DNA of 8,900 nt, taken from positions 1 through 8,900 of the forward strand of contig JAHRVD010000434.1 of assembly GCA_019090845.1 (NCBI GenBank). The letters run 5' to 3'. Position numbers and translations under genes: made by a program. This document shows, one piece after another, positions 1 through 6,713 of the stretch (position 1 is the first letter of the stretch; each line of letters starts with the position of its first letter). The notes under the pieces were generated by a model, which made no database searches, had not been told where the DNA came from, and was given only the letters and a program-made list of their open reading frames with translations. The DNA is from Marinosulfonomonas sp. Lineage in GTDB: Bacteria; Pseudomonadota; Alphaproteobacteria; Rhodobacterales; Rhodobacteraceae.

Positions 1-2
1 AC

Positions 3-62
3 TTCAAGGACGTGTGGCCTGCAGAAGCATACACGCGACTAAATACTGTGTTCGGAGAATGA
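3..62 (+). CDS. Possible C-terminal end of an unidentified gene cut by the left edge
   Basis: Reading from base 3 gives 19 sense codons and then a TGA at 60-62. The peptide (FKDVWPAEAY then TRLNTVFGE) has a composition like the tail of an ordinary soluble protein. The other two plus frames also stay open for a while, so the evidence is only the protein-like composition and the position at the window edge. I do not recognise the family. It would be convergent with the LysR remnant that ends at 154. Sequence to the left would settle whether it is real. Confidence 0.25.
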   Translation, partial: FKDVWPAEAYTRLNTVFGE

Positions 63-153
63 ACTCGAACCCTGTGTTTGCATTGTTCCCATAGCGGACA
101 ATCCCAAATTTTGCCGTTTATCGACGATCCGAGCAGACGCGCTACGATACCGG

Positions 154-387
154 CTATTTGAACGTTGCGGCGTAGCGAGGTGCAAAAAACTTGGTGAAGG
201 CTTTGACCTCCGGCCGTCTGTAGACTTCTGGCGCGATGAGCATCAAATTTGACCTTGTTAATTCCTCGACGTCGCCAAAACAACGGATGAACGATTTGTC
301 AGCGGTGGCTAATCTCAGATTAACAATACCCAGGCCATGACCCGCCCTGACTGATGCCTGCATTCGCTCCGGTTCACTAAATTTCAC
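154..387 (-). pseudogene. C-terminal remnant of a LysR-type regulator
   Basis: The 77-residue reading frame matches only the last part of a LysR-type effector domain. The segment SVRAGHGLGIV corresponds to the well-known (A/S)VRAGxGxG loop. It is followed by an acidic 'ADKSFIRCF' stretch, then 'LMLIAPEVYRRPEVKAFTKF', which matches the usual final strand and helix (LTHPDLRRxxRVRAFxDF). The helix-turn-helix and the first effector lobe are missing. The frame stays open upstream to about 429, where an in-frame TGA lies at 430-432, and nothing LysR-like is visible beyond it. The fragment is not a copy of the intact LysR gene at 565-1506, because their C-termini differ clearly. It is most likely the debris of a separate regulator gene left after a deletion or rearrangement. 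A GTG start at 387 exists, but translation as a functional protein is unlikely. Confidence 0.6.
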
Positions 388-423
388 CCCAAGGACTCCG
401 CGTAAGCTGGAGCGAACTTGGGG
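387..423. repeat. Imperfect inverted repeat / hairpin at the edge of the LysR remnant
   Basis: CCCCAAG at 387-393 is perfectly complementary to CTTGGGG at 417-423. Inside it, CTCC (396-399) pairs with GGAG (409-412), and GC (400-401) can pair with GC (406-407) around a GTAA loop, with small internal bulges. No T-run follows on either strand, so it does not look like a standard intrinsic terminator. It sits at the point where recognisable LysR coding sequence begins. It could be a rearrangement scar, a small mobile repeat or a structured RNA element; the sequence does not decide. Confidence 0.4.
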
Positions 424-564
424 CGCAGGTCAAAGGGCACCCATGTTGCCGACGAAGCTTGGGCCTTTTATTGTGAATTGCAGGAGAACCTGCACTTGTC
501 AGGCGCACACGGGCTTCAACCCGATCACCCTAATACTGGAGAGAGGCGTCAGGCTGAAACACGA
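424..564. other. Gene-poor stretch downstream of the intact LysR gene, with two weak hairpins
   Basis: No convincing gene is seen here; the plus-strand frame that starts at 418 runs antisense into the LysR gene and is probably spurious. Two small dyads lie just past the LysR stop codon as read on the minus strand: CGGG/CCCG (510-513 with 520-523) and TGCAGG/CCTGCA (479-484 with 489-494, loop AGAA). Neither is followed by a run of T on the minus strand, so a role as transcription terminator is possible but weakly supported. Confidence 0.25.
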
Positions 565-1506
565 TTAGTTCTCAGGCTGATTCCCCATCGCAAATTCGAT
601 ACTCATAATCTCTCTACAGATCTCTCGGAAGTCCGAAACGAACGGGTCTTGTTCCAGAAAGGCCGAGCACCCGAAATAGACCTTAACCTTTTGAAGGTCA
701 TCAAGTGCAATACTTGTCAGCCGGGCATTCTGAGTTTCGACAACCCACTCGGGAACGACAGCATAGCCAACGCCTGCTTTCACCAAGGCCATCATGCTGG
801 TGCATCCAGAGGCGGATGTTGCGATTTTCGGCGTGTCTCCGAAGGCCGATGTTAGGAAATCGTGAGCGCGGGCCCTGATGGTCTGGCCGGGTTCATAGGT
901 GATGAAAGGTTTGTCTCTGAGAGTGCCGATATTATCCGGCCGATCCAGGTTGTCGTTCCAGTGAGAGGGGTATACCAGCGAAAGCCGGTATTCGCCCAGT
1001 AGCATCTGCGAAATACCCGGCGCTCCAAAATAACGTTCACTGACACAGGCATCCAACTGACCGTTTCGCATCATCGCCTCAAGCGCTGTGTCGCGCTCAT
1101 AAAAGGTCAGTTGGGTTTCCGCGTGCTTGCTGCGGAATTCTGTTACGACACGCGGGAGGAAATGGTGAAAGAGCGCCTGAGGCACACCGACACGCATTAC
1201 GGAATGTACGTCGCGCATGAGAAGAGAAATCCGGGCAAGGATAGTCTCAAGCTCAGTGCCTAGTGAGGCATGCAAAGCCAGACCCGGGGCGGTCAGAGAG
1301 ACTTTCCGCGACCCTTTCTCGGCCTCGACAAGCTGGGTGCCATAGAGCTGTTCCAGCCTACGGACATGATTGGCGGCTGTTTGGTAGGAGATATTCAAAT
1401 CCCGGGACGCGGCAGAGAACGAACCTGTCTTGGCGACCAGGTGAAACGTCTGAAGAAGTGAGATATCGATCTTTGGGTTGGGAAAATTGCTTTCGTTCTC
1501 AGGCAT
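565..1506 (-). CDS. LysR-type transcriptional regulator, probable local regulator
   Basis: The 313-residue product has the usual length for the LysR family. An N-terminal winged helix-turn-helix at about residues 14-75 begins with the typical 'LLQTFHLVAKTGSFSAASRDL', followed by 'SYQTAANHVRRLEQLYGTQLV' as the recognition region. The linker helix is near 75-95. The substrate-binding-protein-like effector domain follows from about residue 103 ('MRVGVPQALFHHFLP') to about 300, including 'SASGCTSMMALVKAGVGYAVVP', the usual co-inducer pocket loop. The ATG at 1504-1506 is the only in-frame start that preserves the whole helix-turn-helix, although no strong Shine-Dalgarno sequence precedes it. It lies 30 bases after the dehydrogenase-like gene on the same strand, so it is probably transcribed with the importer operon. 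By family habit it likely senses the imported compound or an intermediate and acts at the divergent control region at 5016-5298. That regulatory link is inference. Confidence 0.93.
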   Translation of the reverse strand: MPENESNFPNPKIDISLLQTFHLVAKTGSFSAASRDLNISYQTAANHVRRLEQLYGTQLVEAEKGSRKVSLTAPGLALHASLGTELETILARISLLMRDVHSVMRVGVPQALFHHFLPRVVTEFRSKHAETQLTFYERDTALEAMMRNGQLDACVSERYFGAPGISQMLLGEYRLSLVYPSHWNDNLDRPDNIGTLRDKPFITYEPGQTIRARAHDFLTSAFGDTPKIATSASGCTSMMALVKAGVGYAVVPEWVVETQNARLTSIALDDLQKVKVYFGCSAFLEQDPFVSDFREICREIMSIEFAMGNQPEN

Positions 1507-1536
1507 CTACCGCGCTTTCGGGCTTTTCGGGAGCAC

Positions 1537-2652
1537 TCAGCCGGAAGTCAGCAGAGTGTGCCCGTACCGGCTTCGTCCAAGGGTATCCATTGTAAGATCG
1601 CTATGATGGAGCACTCCCCGGCACGGGGCAAGGCCATGGACAATAATATCGATCACGGCGCAGACATGCTGGGCCGCCACAGAGGATACCGCAGAGCGAT
1701 ACTTGCCGTTTTCTAACGCAATCGCATCGAAGAGACGGGTCTGGTGCTGTGGTCTGGTAGGGTTGCGGTCGATAATGTGAATAATGACTCTGTCTCGCTC
1801 AATCTTGGGAAGCCCATTCAAGAGCAGGTTACGGAACATGTACAGCCGTTTCGACAGTTTCAGATCATCAAGCAAAAACCGAATGTAGTCGAGGTGACCC
1901 GGATAACGCAGGGTTTTGAAAGATAGTCCTTGGACTTTGCCGTGATAGTACTGCGCCAGATCCCCAAGGCTGCCTGAGGTCGAAAAGGCTTCGAAGCTCT
2001 CTGAACCGATCTGAATCTGTTCCAAATTTTGCAAAGGCGGACCGGTGACAATCTCGCCATTCTCGATTGCCAAACAGGGATTGACGTATTCCGCCATCAA
2101 CCCATCTATGCCCCATAGATTGCCATAGCCCAGTCGGTTTGTTCGTTCGGCAGGCAGGACGCCGACAAATGCAGTGATGTCTGCGCCGTCCGGCGCCTCT
2201 TTGATCATTGTATCGACGAGCAAAGTCACAAGGCCCGGTGCCAGACCACAGCCAGAGGCAAAACAAAATTCCGACTCCCCGGCCTCCGCGACGACTTTTT
2301 CTACGGCAGACAGATCCTCGCACATGTCAACATAGTGACATCCGATCTCTGCTGCGAAATGTGCCAACGGCGCAGTGACGGCCGGCGGTGCCGCGCAGAC
2401 TACCGCTGCGGCGCCTTTCAGAATTGGGATAATCTGGGCTGCATCTGATCCGCTGGCTTGTTCGGCGGCGATCCCCGCCTCGCGCATGGCCCGAACCCGG
2501 GAATAGTCAATATCGATGGCAAGCGGTTGAAACCGTGCATCTTTGCACAACAGATCAAGAATAGCCTCTCCCGCGCGCCCTGCGCCCACAACGACGATCT
2601 TGCTAGCCGATGTCTTCGTCGGACCTTCGGATATGTGCTGTTGCCCTTTCAT
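1537..2652 (-). CDS. Saccharopine dehydrogenase-family oxidoreductase, L-lysine 6-dehydrogenase-like
   Basis: The 371-residue protein has an N-terminal Rossmann fold with the dinucleotide motif VVGAGRAGEAI (residues 21-31, GxGxxG). An acidic 'AIDIDYSR' stretch follows at the end of the second strand. The segment 'SGCGLAPGLVTLLVD' (133-147) matches the family's conserved G-x-x-PG loop, and 'EAFSTSGSLGDL' (221-232) and 'KTLRYPGHLDYIRFL' (246-260) match the C-terminal domain of lysine 6-dehydrogenases and saccharopine reductases. These enzymes interconvert lysine, allysine (2-aminoadipate 6-semialdehyde) and saccharopine using NAD(P). The length fits the single-domain lysine-6-dehydrogenase type rather than the fused LKR/SDH protein. 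The gene starts 7 bases after the ATPase stop (TGA at 2660-2662), so it belongs to the importer operon and is probably translationally coupled, since no good ribosome binding site is visible. The family assignment is firm; the substrate (lysine, another diamine amino acid or an opine-like product) is inferred. Confidence 0.85.
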   Translation of the reverse strand: MKGQQHISEGPTKTSASKIVVVGAGRAGEAILDLLCKDARFQPLAIDIDYSRVRAMREAGIAAEQASGSDAAQIIPILKGAAAVVCAAPPAVTAPLAHFAAEIGCHYVDMCEDLSAVEKVVAEAGESEFCFASGCGLAPGLVTLLVDTMIKEAPDGADITAFVGVLPAERTNRLGYGNLWGIDGLMAEYVNPCLAIENGEIVTGPPLQNLEQIQIGSESFEAFSTSGSLGDLAQYYHGKVQGLSFKTLRYPGHLDYIRFLLDDLKLSKRLYMFRNLLLNGLPKIERDRVIIHIIDRNPTRPQHQTRLFDAIALENGKYRSAVSSVAAQHVCAVIDIIVHGLAPCRGVLHHSDLTMDTLGRSRYGHTLLTSG

Positions 2653-2659
2653 CCACGAA

Positions 2660-3424
2660 TCAGGCGTTAAAGCGTGACAGGAATTGCTTCAACCGGTCCG
2701 AGCTTGGATCCTTCATCACCTTTTCCGGCGGGCCCTCTTCCGCAATAACGCCCTGATCTATGAATACTACCCGGTCGGCAACCTCTGCGGCAAATGCCAT
2801 TTCGTGCGTTACCAGCACCATAGTCATACCCCCGCGTGCCAGCTCGCGCACCACTTCCAGCACTTCGCCAACCAATTCAGGGTCCAATGCGCTGGTCACC
2901 TCATCAAATAACATCACATCGGGTTTCATCGCCAGAGAACGCGCAATCGCTACGCGTTGTTTTTGCCCGCCCGAAAGTTGACTGGGGTAGGATTCTGCCT
3001 TGTCCGAAAGGCCGACTTTACCAAGCAGTTCGCGTGCATAGTTGTCTGCTGCCTTCCGATCCTCCTTAAGAACAACGGTCGGCCCCTTTGTAACATTCTC
3101 AAGAACCGTCAGATGCGGAAACAGATTGAAGTGCTGGAAGCACATACCAACTTTGCGTCGCAGGGTTGCGGTGCCAATAGCATCGCCCTTGTCTTTGAAC
3201 TTTGTCGAGACCCTTTGGCCTTGAAACCGGAGATCGCCAGTAGTCAACACCTCCATCATGTTGAGGCAGCGGATTAGTGTGGATTTGCCGGAGCCAGACG
3301 GGCCGATGATGGCAAGAACCTCGCCAGCAGGCAAATCTAGATCTATCCCTTTGAGCACTTGAAGCGCACCGTAGGATTTGGTCAGCCCTCTGACTGAGAT
3401 CGCCGGTTGTATCGTCGAATTCAT
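2660..3424 (-). CDS. Polar amino acid ABC importer, ATP-binding subunit
   Basis: The 254-residue ATPase energises uptake on the cytoplasmic side of the permease. All nucleotide-binding motifs are intact: Walker [10 protein letters not shown] (41-49), Q-loop [12 protein letters not shown] (95-106), signature LSGGQKQR (150-157), Walker B MLFDE (171-175), D-loop SALD (178-181) and the switch histidine in VTHEM (205-209). The '[16 protein letters not shown]' wording and the C-terminal '[12 protein letters not shown]' are typical of the GlnQ/HisP/AotP group for polar amino acids and opines. The start is supported by GGAAGGAG placed 7 bases upstream of the ATG. The gene lies 21 bases after the permease stop and 7 bases before the saccharopine-dehydrogenase-like gene. 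The substrate cannot be read from the ATPase itself. Confidence 0.95.
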   Translation of the reverse strand: MNSTIQPAISVRGLTKSYGALQVLKGIDLDLPAGEVLAIIGPSGSGKSTLIRCLNMMEVLTTGDLRFQGQRVSTKFKDKGDAIGTATLRRKVGMCFQHFNLFPHLTVLENVTKGPTVVLKEDRKAADNYARELLGKVGLSDKAESYPSQLSGGQKQRVAIARSLAMKPDVMLFDEVTSALDPELVGEVLEVVRELARGGMTMVLVTHEMAFAAEVADRVVFIDQGVIAEEGPPEKVMKDPSSDRLKQFLSRFNA

Positions 3425-3445
3425 GAGTTTGCTCCTTCCAACGGA

Positions 3446-4108
3446 TTAGTCGCTGCGCCGCATGCGGCGTTCGAAGTGATCTGCAAATTGCGTCAGCGGG
3501 AATAGCATGGCGAAATACAATACCGCGGTAAGCGTATAGGCTTCCAATGGGCGGTAGGTTTCACCATTCACAACATAGGTCATGTAAGTCAGTTCCGCGA
3601 TCGAAATTGCATACAGTAATGAGGTGTTTTTGACTTGGATGACTGACTGGTTAATGAATGCTGGCAGCATCTTCTTGATCGCTTGCGGCATGATGATGTG
3701 ATACATCGCCTGCGCGCCTGACATGCCAACTGCCATTGCTGCTTCACGCTGACCTTTGTCGATCGCATTTATGCCGCCGCGGAAAATTTCACCGTAAAAT
3801 GAACCCACGTAGAGTGAAAGCATCAACAGGCCAGCAATGTAGTTAGGAATGTTCACGCCAATGATGAGCGGCAGCGCATAAAAGGCCCACAATATTTGGA
3901 CAAGAAGCGGCGTGCACCTGAAAATTTCCTGGTAGGTTCTTGCGATGAGGCGCAGCGCCCACCATTGGGATAACCGGGCAAAGGCGGCCATAAGCCCAAA
4001 AGTGATGCCGAGCAAGATTGACCCGACGGTGTAAAGGGCCGTCATCTTCATGCCCAAAAGAAACAGGTCGAGCGACTGAAGGACCGTGTAAAAATCCCAG
4101 TTGTACAT
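3446..4108 (-). CDS. Polar amino acid ABC importer, membrane permease subunit
   Basis: This 220-residue inner-membrane protein belongs to the HisM/GlnP permease family (three-letter His/Glu/Gln/Arg/opine group). Hydrophobic segments are visible at about 20-42, 66-83, 89-106, 148-170 and 190-206. The segment 'RCTPLLVQILWAFYALP' (64-80) is strongly conserved in the family. The EAA loop that contacts the ATPase is REAAMAVGMSGAQAMYHII (121-139) followed by MPQA. I chose the ATG at 4108 because AGAAGGGA lies about 7 bases upstream, the N-terminus MYNWDF fits the family, and the length is standard; the open frame extends 37 codons further up but has no family resemblance. Only one permease gene is present, so the channel is presumably a homodimer, as in GlnP-type systems. 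It is followed 21 bases later by the ATPase gene. Confidence 0.93.
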   Translation of the reverse strand: MYNWDFYTVLQSLDLFLLGMKMTALYTVGSILLGITFGLMAAFARLSQWWALRLIARTYQEIFRCTPLLVQILWAFYALPLIIGVNIPNYIAGLLMLSLYVGSFYGEIFRGGINAIDKGQREAAMAVGMSGAQAMYHIIMPQAIKKMLPAFINQSVIQVKNTSLLYAISIAELTYMTYVVNGETYRPLEAYTLTAVLYFAMLFPLTQFADHFERRMRRSD

Positions 4109-4181
4109 TGGTACATCCCTTCTGAGGGTTAGCCGGCCCGCCTGTTTCAGGCAGACCGACAGGGAGGAAATGGTGGCTGCA
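4109..4181 (-). other. 73-base gap between binding-protein and permease genes, small hairpin
   Basis: The gap contains GCCTG-TTT-CAGGC (4140-4152), a 5-bp stem with a 3-base loop. Gaps of this kind after binding-protein genes often hold RNA structures that keep the binding protein transcript more abundant than the membrane subunits. The stem here is short and no T-run follows, so that role is only a possibility. The permease ribosome binding site lies at the lower-coordinate end. Confidence 0.25.
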
Positions 4182-5015
4182 TCAACCGCCGATGTCGAAG
4201 CCTTCAGGCAGGTCTTCAAGCGTCACATCAAACGGTGCCAGGCTTTCAACGATCCAAGTTTGGTTGTTGCCTACACGCCTGTTATAATCGGCCCATGCGG
4301 ATACGAATTGCTTCCATGTGTCGTCTGTATCGTAGTTTAAACCGACCACAGATGGCGACGAAAGAAGCGGCTCAGGCACGTAAACGGTACCAAGTGCCGC
4401 GTTCCTTTTGGTCATCACCACACCATTCAGCACAGAATTGATCAGGCCATCGGCCTTGCCAGTGGCCACAGCAACGATTGCCTCATCGCGGGTTTTGAAA
4501 CGCAGTATGTTTGCGTCCGGCAAATACTGTTTGGTGATGTTGTCCTGTGCCGAGCCCAGATCCACCGCAATGGTAACCGACGGGTCGTTCAGCTCTGCCC
4601 AGCTTTTGCCGGCCAGTGCCGTGTTGGGCGAGATGATAACGAAGCTGTTATAGTAGGTCGGTGATGTGAAGTGGATAGACAACGCCCGTTTGGGCAGCGC
4701 GGTCAGAGCCATGGCAAGGTCGACTTTGCCTGACTGGACATCAAGGATTGAGTTCCCCCACGAACTTTCAACCACTTCCAACTCGACACCGAGTGTTTCG
4801 GCAATGTCCCCGGCCATCGCAATGACGAAACCGCGCCATTCACCGGTGCGTGGATCCTTCCGGAAATATGGGTCTTCGTTAAGAATACCCGCTACACGCA
4901 ACACGCCACGGTCACGGATTTCGTCGATCTTGCTGTCCTGGGCCTGGGCTGCGGAAAAGGTGACTGCCGTTAGAACCGCGGCAAGTGCCCCTGTGATCAG
5001 GGAATTCAGTTTCAT
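4182..5015 (-). CDS. Periplasmic solute-binding protein, amino acid/opine ABC family (SBP family 3)
   Basis: The 277-residue product begins with a clear Sec signal peptide: MKLN, a hydrophobic stretch to about residue 20, and a cleavage site after SAAQA (residue 25). The mature part follows the SBP family 3 pattern: 'RGVLRVAG' at 36-43, 'GEWRGFVIAMAGDIAETLGVE' (58-78), 'VQSGKVDLAMALTALPKR' (93-110), and a second-lobe loop 'IAVDLGSAQDN' (149-159). Arg110 corresponds to the Arg that clamps the ligand alpha-carboxylate in HisJ-like proteins. In GKADGLINS (186-194) the position of the alpha-ammonium-binding Asp appears to be Ser194. This hints at a ligand with an altered or substituted amino group. 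I chose the ATG at 5013-5015 because it begins the signal peptide and has TTGGAGAA just upstream; a longer open frame reaches 5126 but would bury the signal peptide. It is the first gene of the minus-strand operon. Confidence 0.93.
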   Translation of the reverse strand: MKLNSLITGALAAVLTAVTFSAAQAQDSKIDEIRDRGVLRVAGILNEDPYFRKDPRTGEWRGFVIAMAGDIAETLGVELEVVESSWGNSILDVQSGKVDLAMALTALPKRALSIHFTSPTYYNSFVIISPNTALAGKSWAELNDPSVTIAVDLGSAQDNITKQYLPDANILRFKTRDEAIVAVATGKADGLINSVLNGVVMTKRNAALGTVYVPEPLLSSPSVVGLNYDTDDTWKQFVSAWADYNRRVGNNQTWIVESLAPFDVTLEDLPEGFDIGG

Positions 5016-5298
5016 GATGTTCTCCAAGTTGTCATTTCTGGCCTTTGCTTCGACCGTTGCCGTTTTTTCGGCCCCCCCGCATTTCTCTGGCGGCCTTGGT
5101 TCAAACGACCCTTCCGACGCCAACAAGGCAATACAAGATTGGCTGACTTAGGTACAATGTTATTTGTATGCCGTGCCAGCATTGCGGGTATCGCGACCTG
5201 TCTTTCAATATGACTTGTAACTAACCGCCGCTTTTTTGCATCGCAAAGCCCGATCACTACTCATATCACTCAAAAGGAATCCTCATGCGGAGAGCAGT
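5016..5298. promoter_or_regulatory. Divergent control region with candidate operator and promoter elements
   Basis: This stretch separates the importer operon (leftward) from the oxidase operon (rightward), so it should carry both promoters. TACAA (5153-5157) and TTGTA (5164-5168) form a dyad with a 6-base spacer. A further ATACAA at 5131-5136 is complementary to TTGTAT at 5164-5169. On the minus strand, TTGTAC (5157-5152) and TGTATT (5135-5130) are spaced 16 bases apart and could serve as -35 and -10 boxes for the importer operon. That would leave an untranslated leader of roughly 110 bases, and the dyad would overlap the promoter. No convincing plus-strand promoter could be picked. Function as a LysR operator is inference. 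Confidence 0.4.
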
Positions 5299-5301
5299 TT
5301 G
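5275..5301 (+). promoter_or_regulatory. Competing ribosome binding sites at the oxidase operon start
   Basis: AAAGGAA precedes an ATG at 5285 that opens a frame running to 5548, which is not the oxidase frame. Fourteen bases downstream, GGAGAG (5289-5294) precedes a TTG at 5299-5301 that is in the oxidase frame. One extra base between the two would join the ATG to the oxidase frame. Either the gene really starts at TTG, or a base is missing here through mutation or sequencing error. Confidence 0.5.
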
Positions 5302-6462
5302 TCTCGAAATCTTCAATATGACGCAATCATTGCAGGTGCCGGTATTATTGGCGCGTCCATTGCCTGGCATGCCGCTCGCAAGGGGCTTAAAATCGCAATC
5401 ATTGACGCCTCCGGTCCGGCCGCGGCAGCATCCGGAGCATCTGACGGGGCGGTTTCCGTTGCCACGAAACGCCCTGGCGTCATGGCCTCACTTGCACGTG
5501 CCTCCCTGTCATATTGCGCAGATCTGGCCGAGCAGGCACAGGTCTTAAACGGCGTTTTCCACACCCGCCCATCCTATCTGTTTGCACGAATAGACGCCGA
5601 GGCCGAGGCGCTTGATCGCTTGACTGCAATGTTGACCGATCAGGGCCTCCCGGTCGACGTGATGCGCGACGGGGTGGCCGAAAAATCGTCCGTTCCCGGG
5701 CTGGGAGAGAGCGTCGCGCGTGTCCTCGAACTTTCCGGCGAGGGTCACATGCTGGGTTATGAGGCAACGCGGGCTTTCCTGGAGGAAAGTGGGGCAGAAG
5801 GCCATTGGCCGTGCCGGCTGGACGCATTTGAAGCGACGAAAGATGGGGTCATTTTGCACACGAGCACCGGAGAAATGCGGGCCGACAGGTTTGTGCTGGC
5901 CACGGGCATGGGCACCACAAACCTCTTGCCGGATCTGCCCTTGATGGCCAGATCCGGCCAACTCATCATCACCGACCGGGCAGTGGGGAATGACTGGCCC
6001 GATTTGCCAGGGCCGTTGACCTCGGCCGCTTATCTTCTGGATAAAACGGCGCAGGCCCTTCCGGAGACGCTGGCACCTGTTGTCATCGACCCACTTGCCA
6101 CCGGCCAGCTTCTGATTGGATCAAGCCGCGAGGGTGGTGGAACCGAGGAACAGACTGATTTCCATATGGCCCGGCGGATTCTGATCAGCGGCGTCGCCAG
6201 TCTGCCTGCCCTTGCCAGACGCCGGGTCATTAGGGTTTTCGCAGGCGTTCGGACCGCCACAGGTGATGGTTTCCCGATTGTTGGCGAGTTGCCAGATATG
6301 CCCAATGTATTCCTGGCGACCGGATTTGAAGGCGACGGGATCGGTCTGGCACCTCTCATCGGGAGAGAGGTTGCAGGGATGCTTACCGGTGAGGGCGCAA
6401 TGGCAGAGGTCAATGCCCTCTCGCCCATGCGATTCACCCGACAGAAGGTGGCTTCACAATGA
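5299..6462 (+). CDS. FAD-dependent oxidoreductase, DAO family: catalytic subunit of a three-part amino acid/opine-type oxidase
   Basis: Counting from the proposed TTG start gives 387 residues. FAD binding is shown by IIAGAGIIGASIAW (10-23, GxGxxG) with Asp36 closing the second strand (IAIIDAS). The motif 'SGASDGAVS' (45-53) and then 'KRPGVMASLARASLSY' match the pattern of HcnC/opine oxidase B subunits. The C-terminal 'FAGVRTATGDGFPIVGE' and 'ATGFEGDGIGLAP' complete the FAD domain. Proteins of this type oxidise the C-N bond of opines, glycine or D-hydroxyproline and pass electrons through iron-sulfur partner subunits. Start choice is open: TTG at 5299 follows GGAGAG with good spacing, while the ATG at 5285 that follows AAAGGAA is out of frame. 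The frame is open from a TTG at 5236. The stop overlaps the next gene in an ATGA junction. The substrate is not determined by sequence. Confidence 0.87.
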   Translation: MSRNLQYDAIIAGAGIIGASIAWHAARKGLKIAIIDASGPAAAASGASDGAVSVATKRPGVMASLARASLSYCADLAEQAQVLNGVFHTRPSYLFARIDAEAEALDRLTAMLTDQGLPVDVMRDGVAEKSSVPGLGESVARVLELSGEGHMLGYEATRAFLEESGAEGHWPCRLDAFEATKDGVILHTSTGEMRADRFVLATGMGTTNLLPDLPLMARSGQLIITDRAVGNDWPDLPGPLTSAAYLLDKTAQALPETLAPVVIDPLATGQLLIGSSREGGGTEEQTDFHMARRILISGVASLPALARRRVIRVFAGVRTATGDGFPIVGELPDMPNVFLATGFEGDGIGLAPLIGREVAGMLTGEGAMAEVNALSPMRFTRQKVASQ

Positions 6463-6713
6463 CCGGGCACATTCTTTGGAACGACCGAGATGTGCCCTAC
6501 GAGCAGGGCGAGACGCTGGCGCAGGCGCTGAACCGTGCCGGGATAACGCATCTTGGCACTGGCCTAGCAGGTCAGTCCCGTTCGGTGTTCTGTGGTATTG
6601 GTCAATGCCAGAATTGCTTGGTGATCCTCGAAGGCAAGGGACCGTGCGAGGCCTGCCGCGTCCTGTGCGCCGACGGGCTCGCGGTCAGTCCAGTGGGCAC
6701 CCCCCATGACTGA
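6459..6713 (+). CDS. Small [2Fe-2S] subunit of the three-part oxidase (Fer2_4 / HcnA-like)
   Basis: This 84-residue protein matches the small ferredoxin-like subunit of hydrogen cyanide synthase, opine oxidase and D-hydroxyproline dehydrogenase complexes. An N-terminal beta-grasp part carries 'VPYEQGETLAQALNRAGI' (12-29). It is followed by the cluster motif FCGIGQCQNC (44-53), giving Cys45, Cys50 and Cys53, and by the fourth ligand at Cys66 in 'EACRVLC'. Two further cysteines, Cys63 and Cys70, flank the fourth ligand and are not part of the usual pattern. Its job is to relay electrons between the two flavin subunits, probably in the cytoplasm since no signal peptide is visible. The ATG overlaps the upstream stop (ATGA at 6459-6462) and an AGAAGG lies upstream. 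Its own end overlaps the next gene by 8 bases, indicating translational coupling and fixed stoichiometry. Confidence 0.9.
   Translation: MTGHILWNDRDVPYEQGETLAQALNRAGITHLGTGLAGQSRSVFCGIGQCQNCLVILEGKGPCEACRVLCADGLAVSPVGTPHD

Noticed and set aside
418..855. Plus-strand open frame of 145 codons (TTG start)
   Set aside because: Most of it lies antisense to the well-supported LysR gene, it resembles no family I know, and its first 50 codons fall in a low-information intergenic stretch.
1868..2323. Long minus-strand open frame inside the dehydrogenase-like gene
   Set aside because: It is an out-of-frame shadow rich in Arg and Trp, while the overlapping frame carries clear saccharopine dehydrogenase motifs.
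4109..4219. Upstream extension of the permease frame into the binding-protein gene
   Set aside because: The added residues have no family similarity, and the ATG at 4108 has its own Shine-Dalgarno sequence and gives the standard length.
5059..5072. GCCG-TTTTTT-CGGC dyad in the divergent region
   Set aside because: The stem is only four base pairs, with a loop of T residues rather than a trailing T-run; probably chance.
5016..5126. Upstream extension of the binding-protein frame (37 extra codons)
   Set aside because: It would place a charged, Pro-rich segment before an obvious signal peptide; the ATG at 5015 has a good ribosome binding site.
5236..5298. Longer version of the DAO-type flavoprotein from the TTG at 5236
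   Set aside because: No ribosome binding site is seen before it, and the extra N-terminal residues precede the FAD motif by more than is usual; kept only as an alternative.
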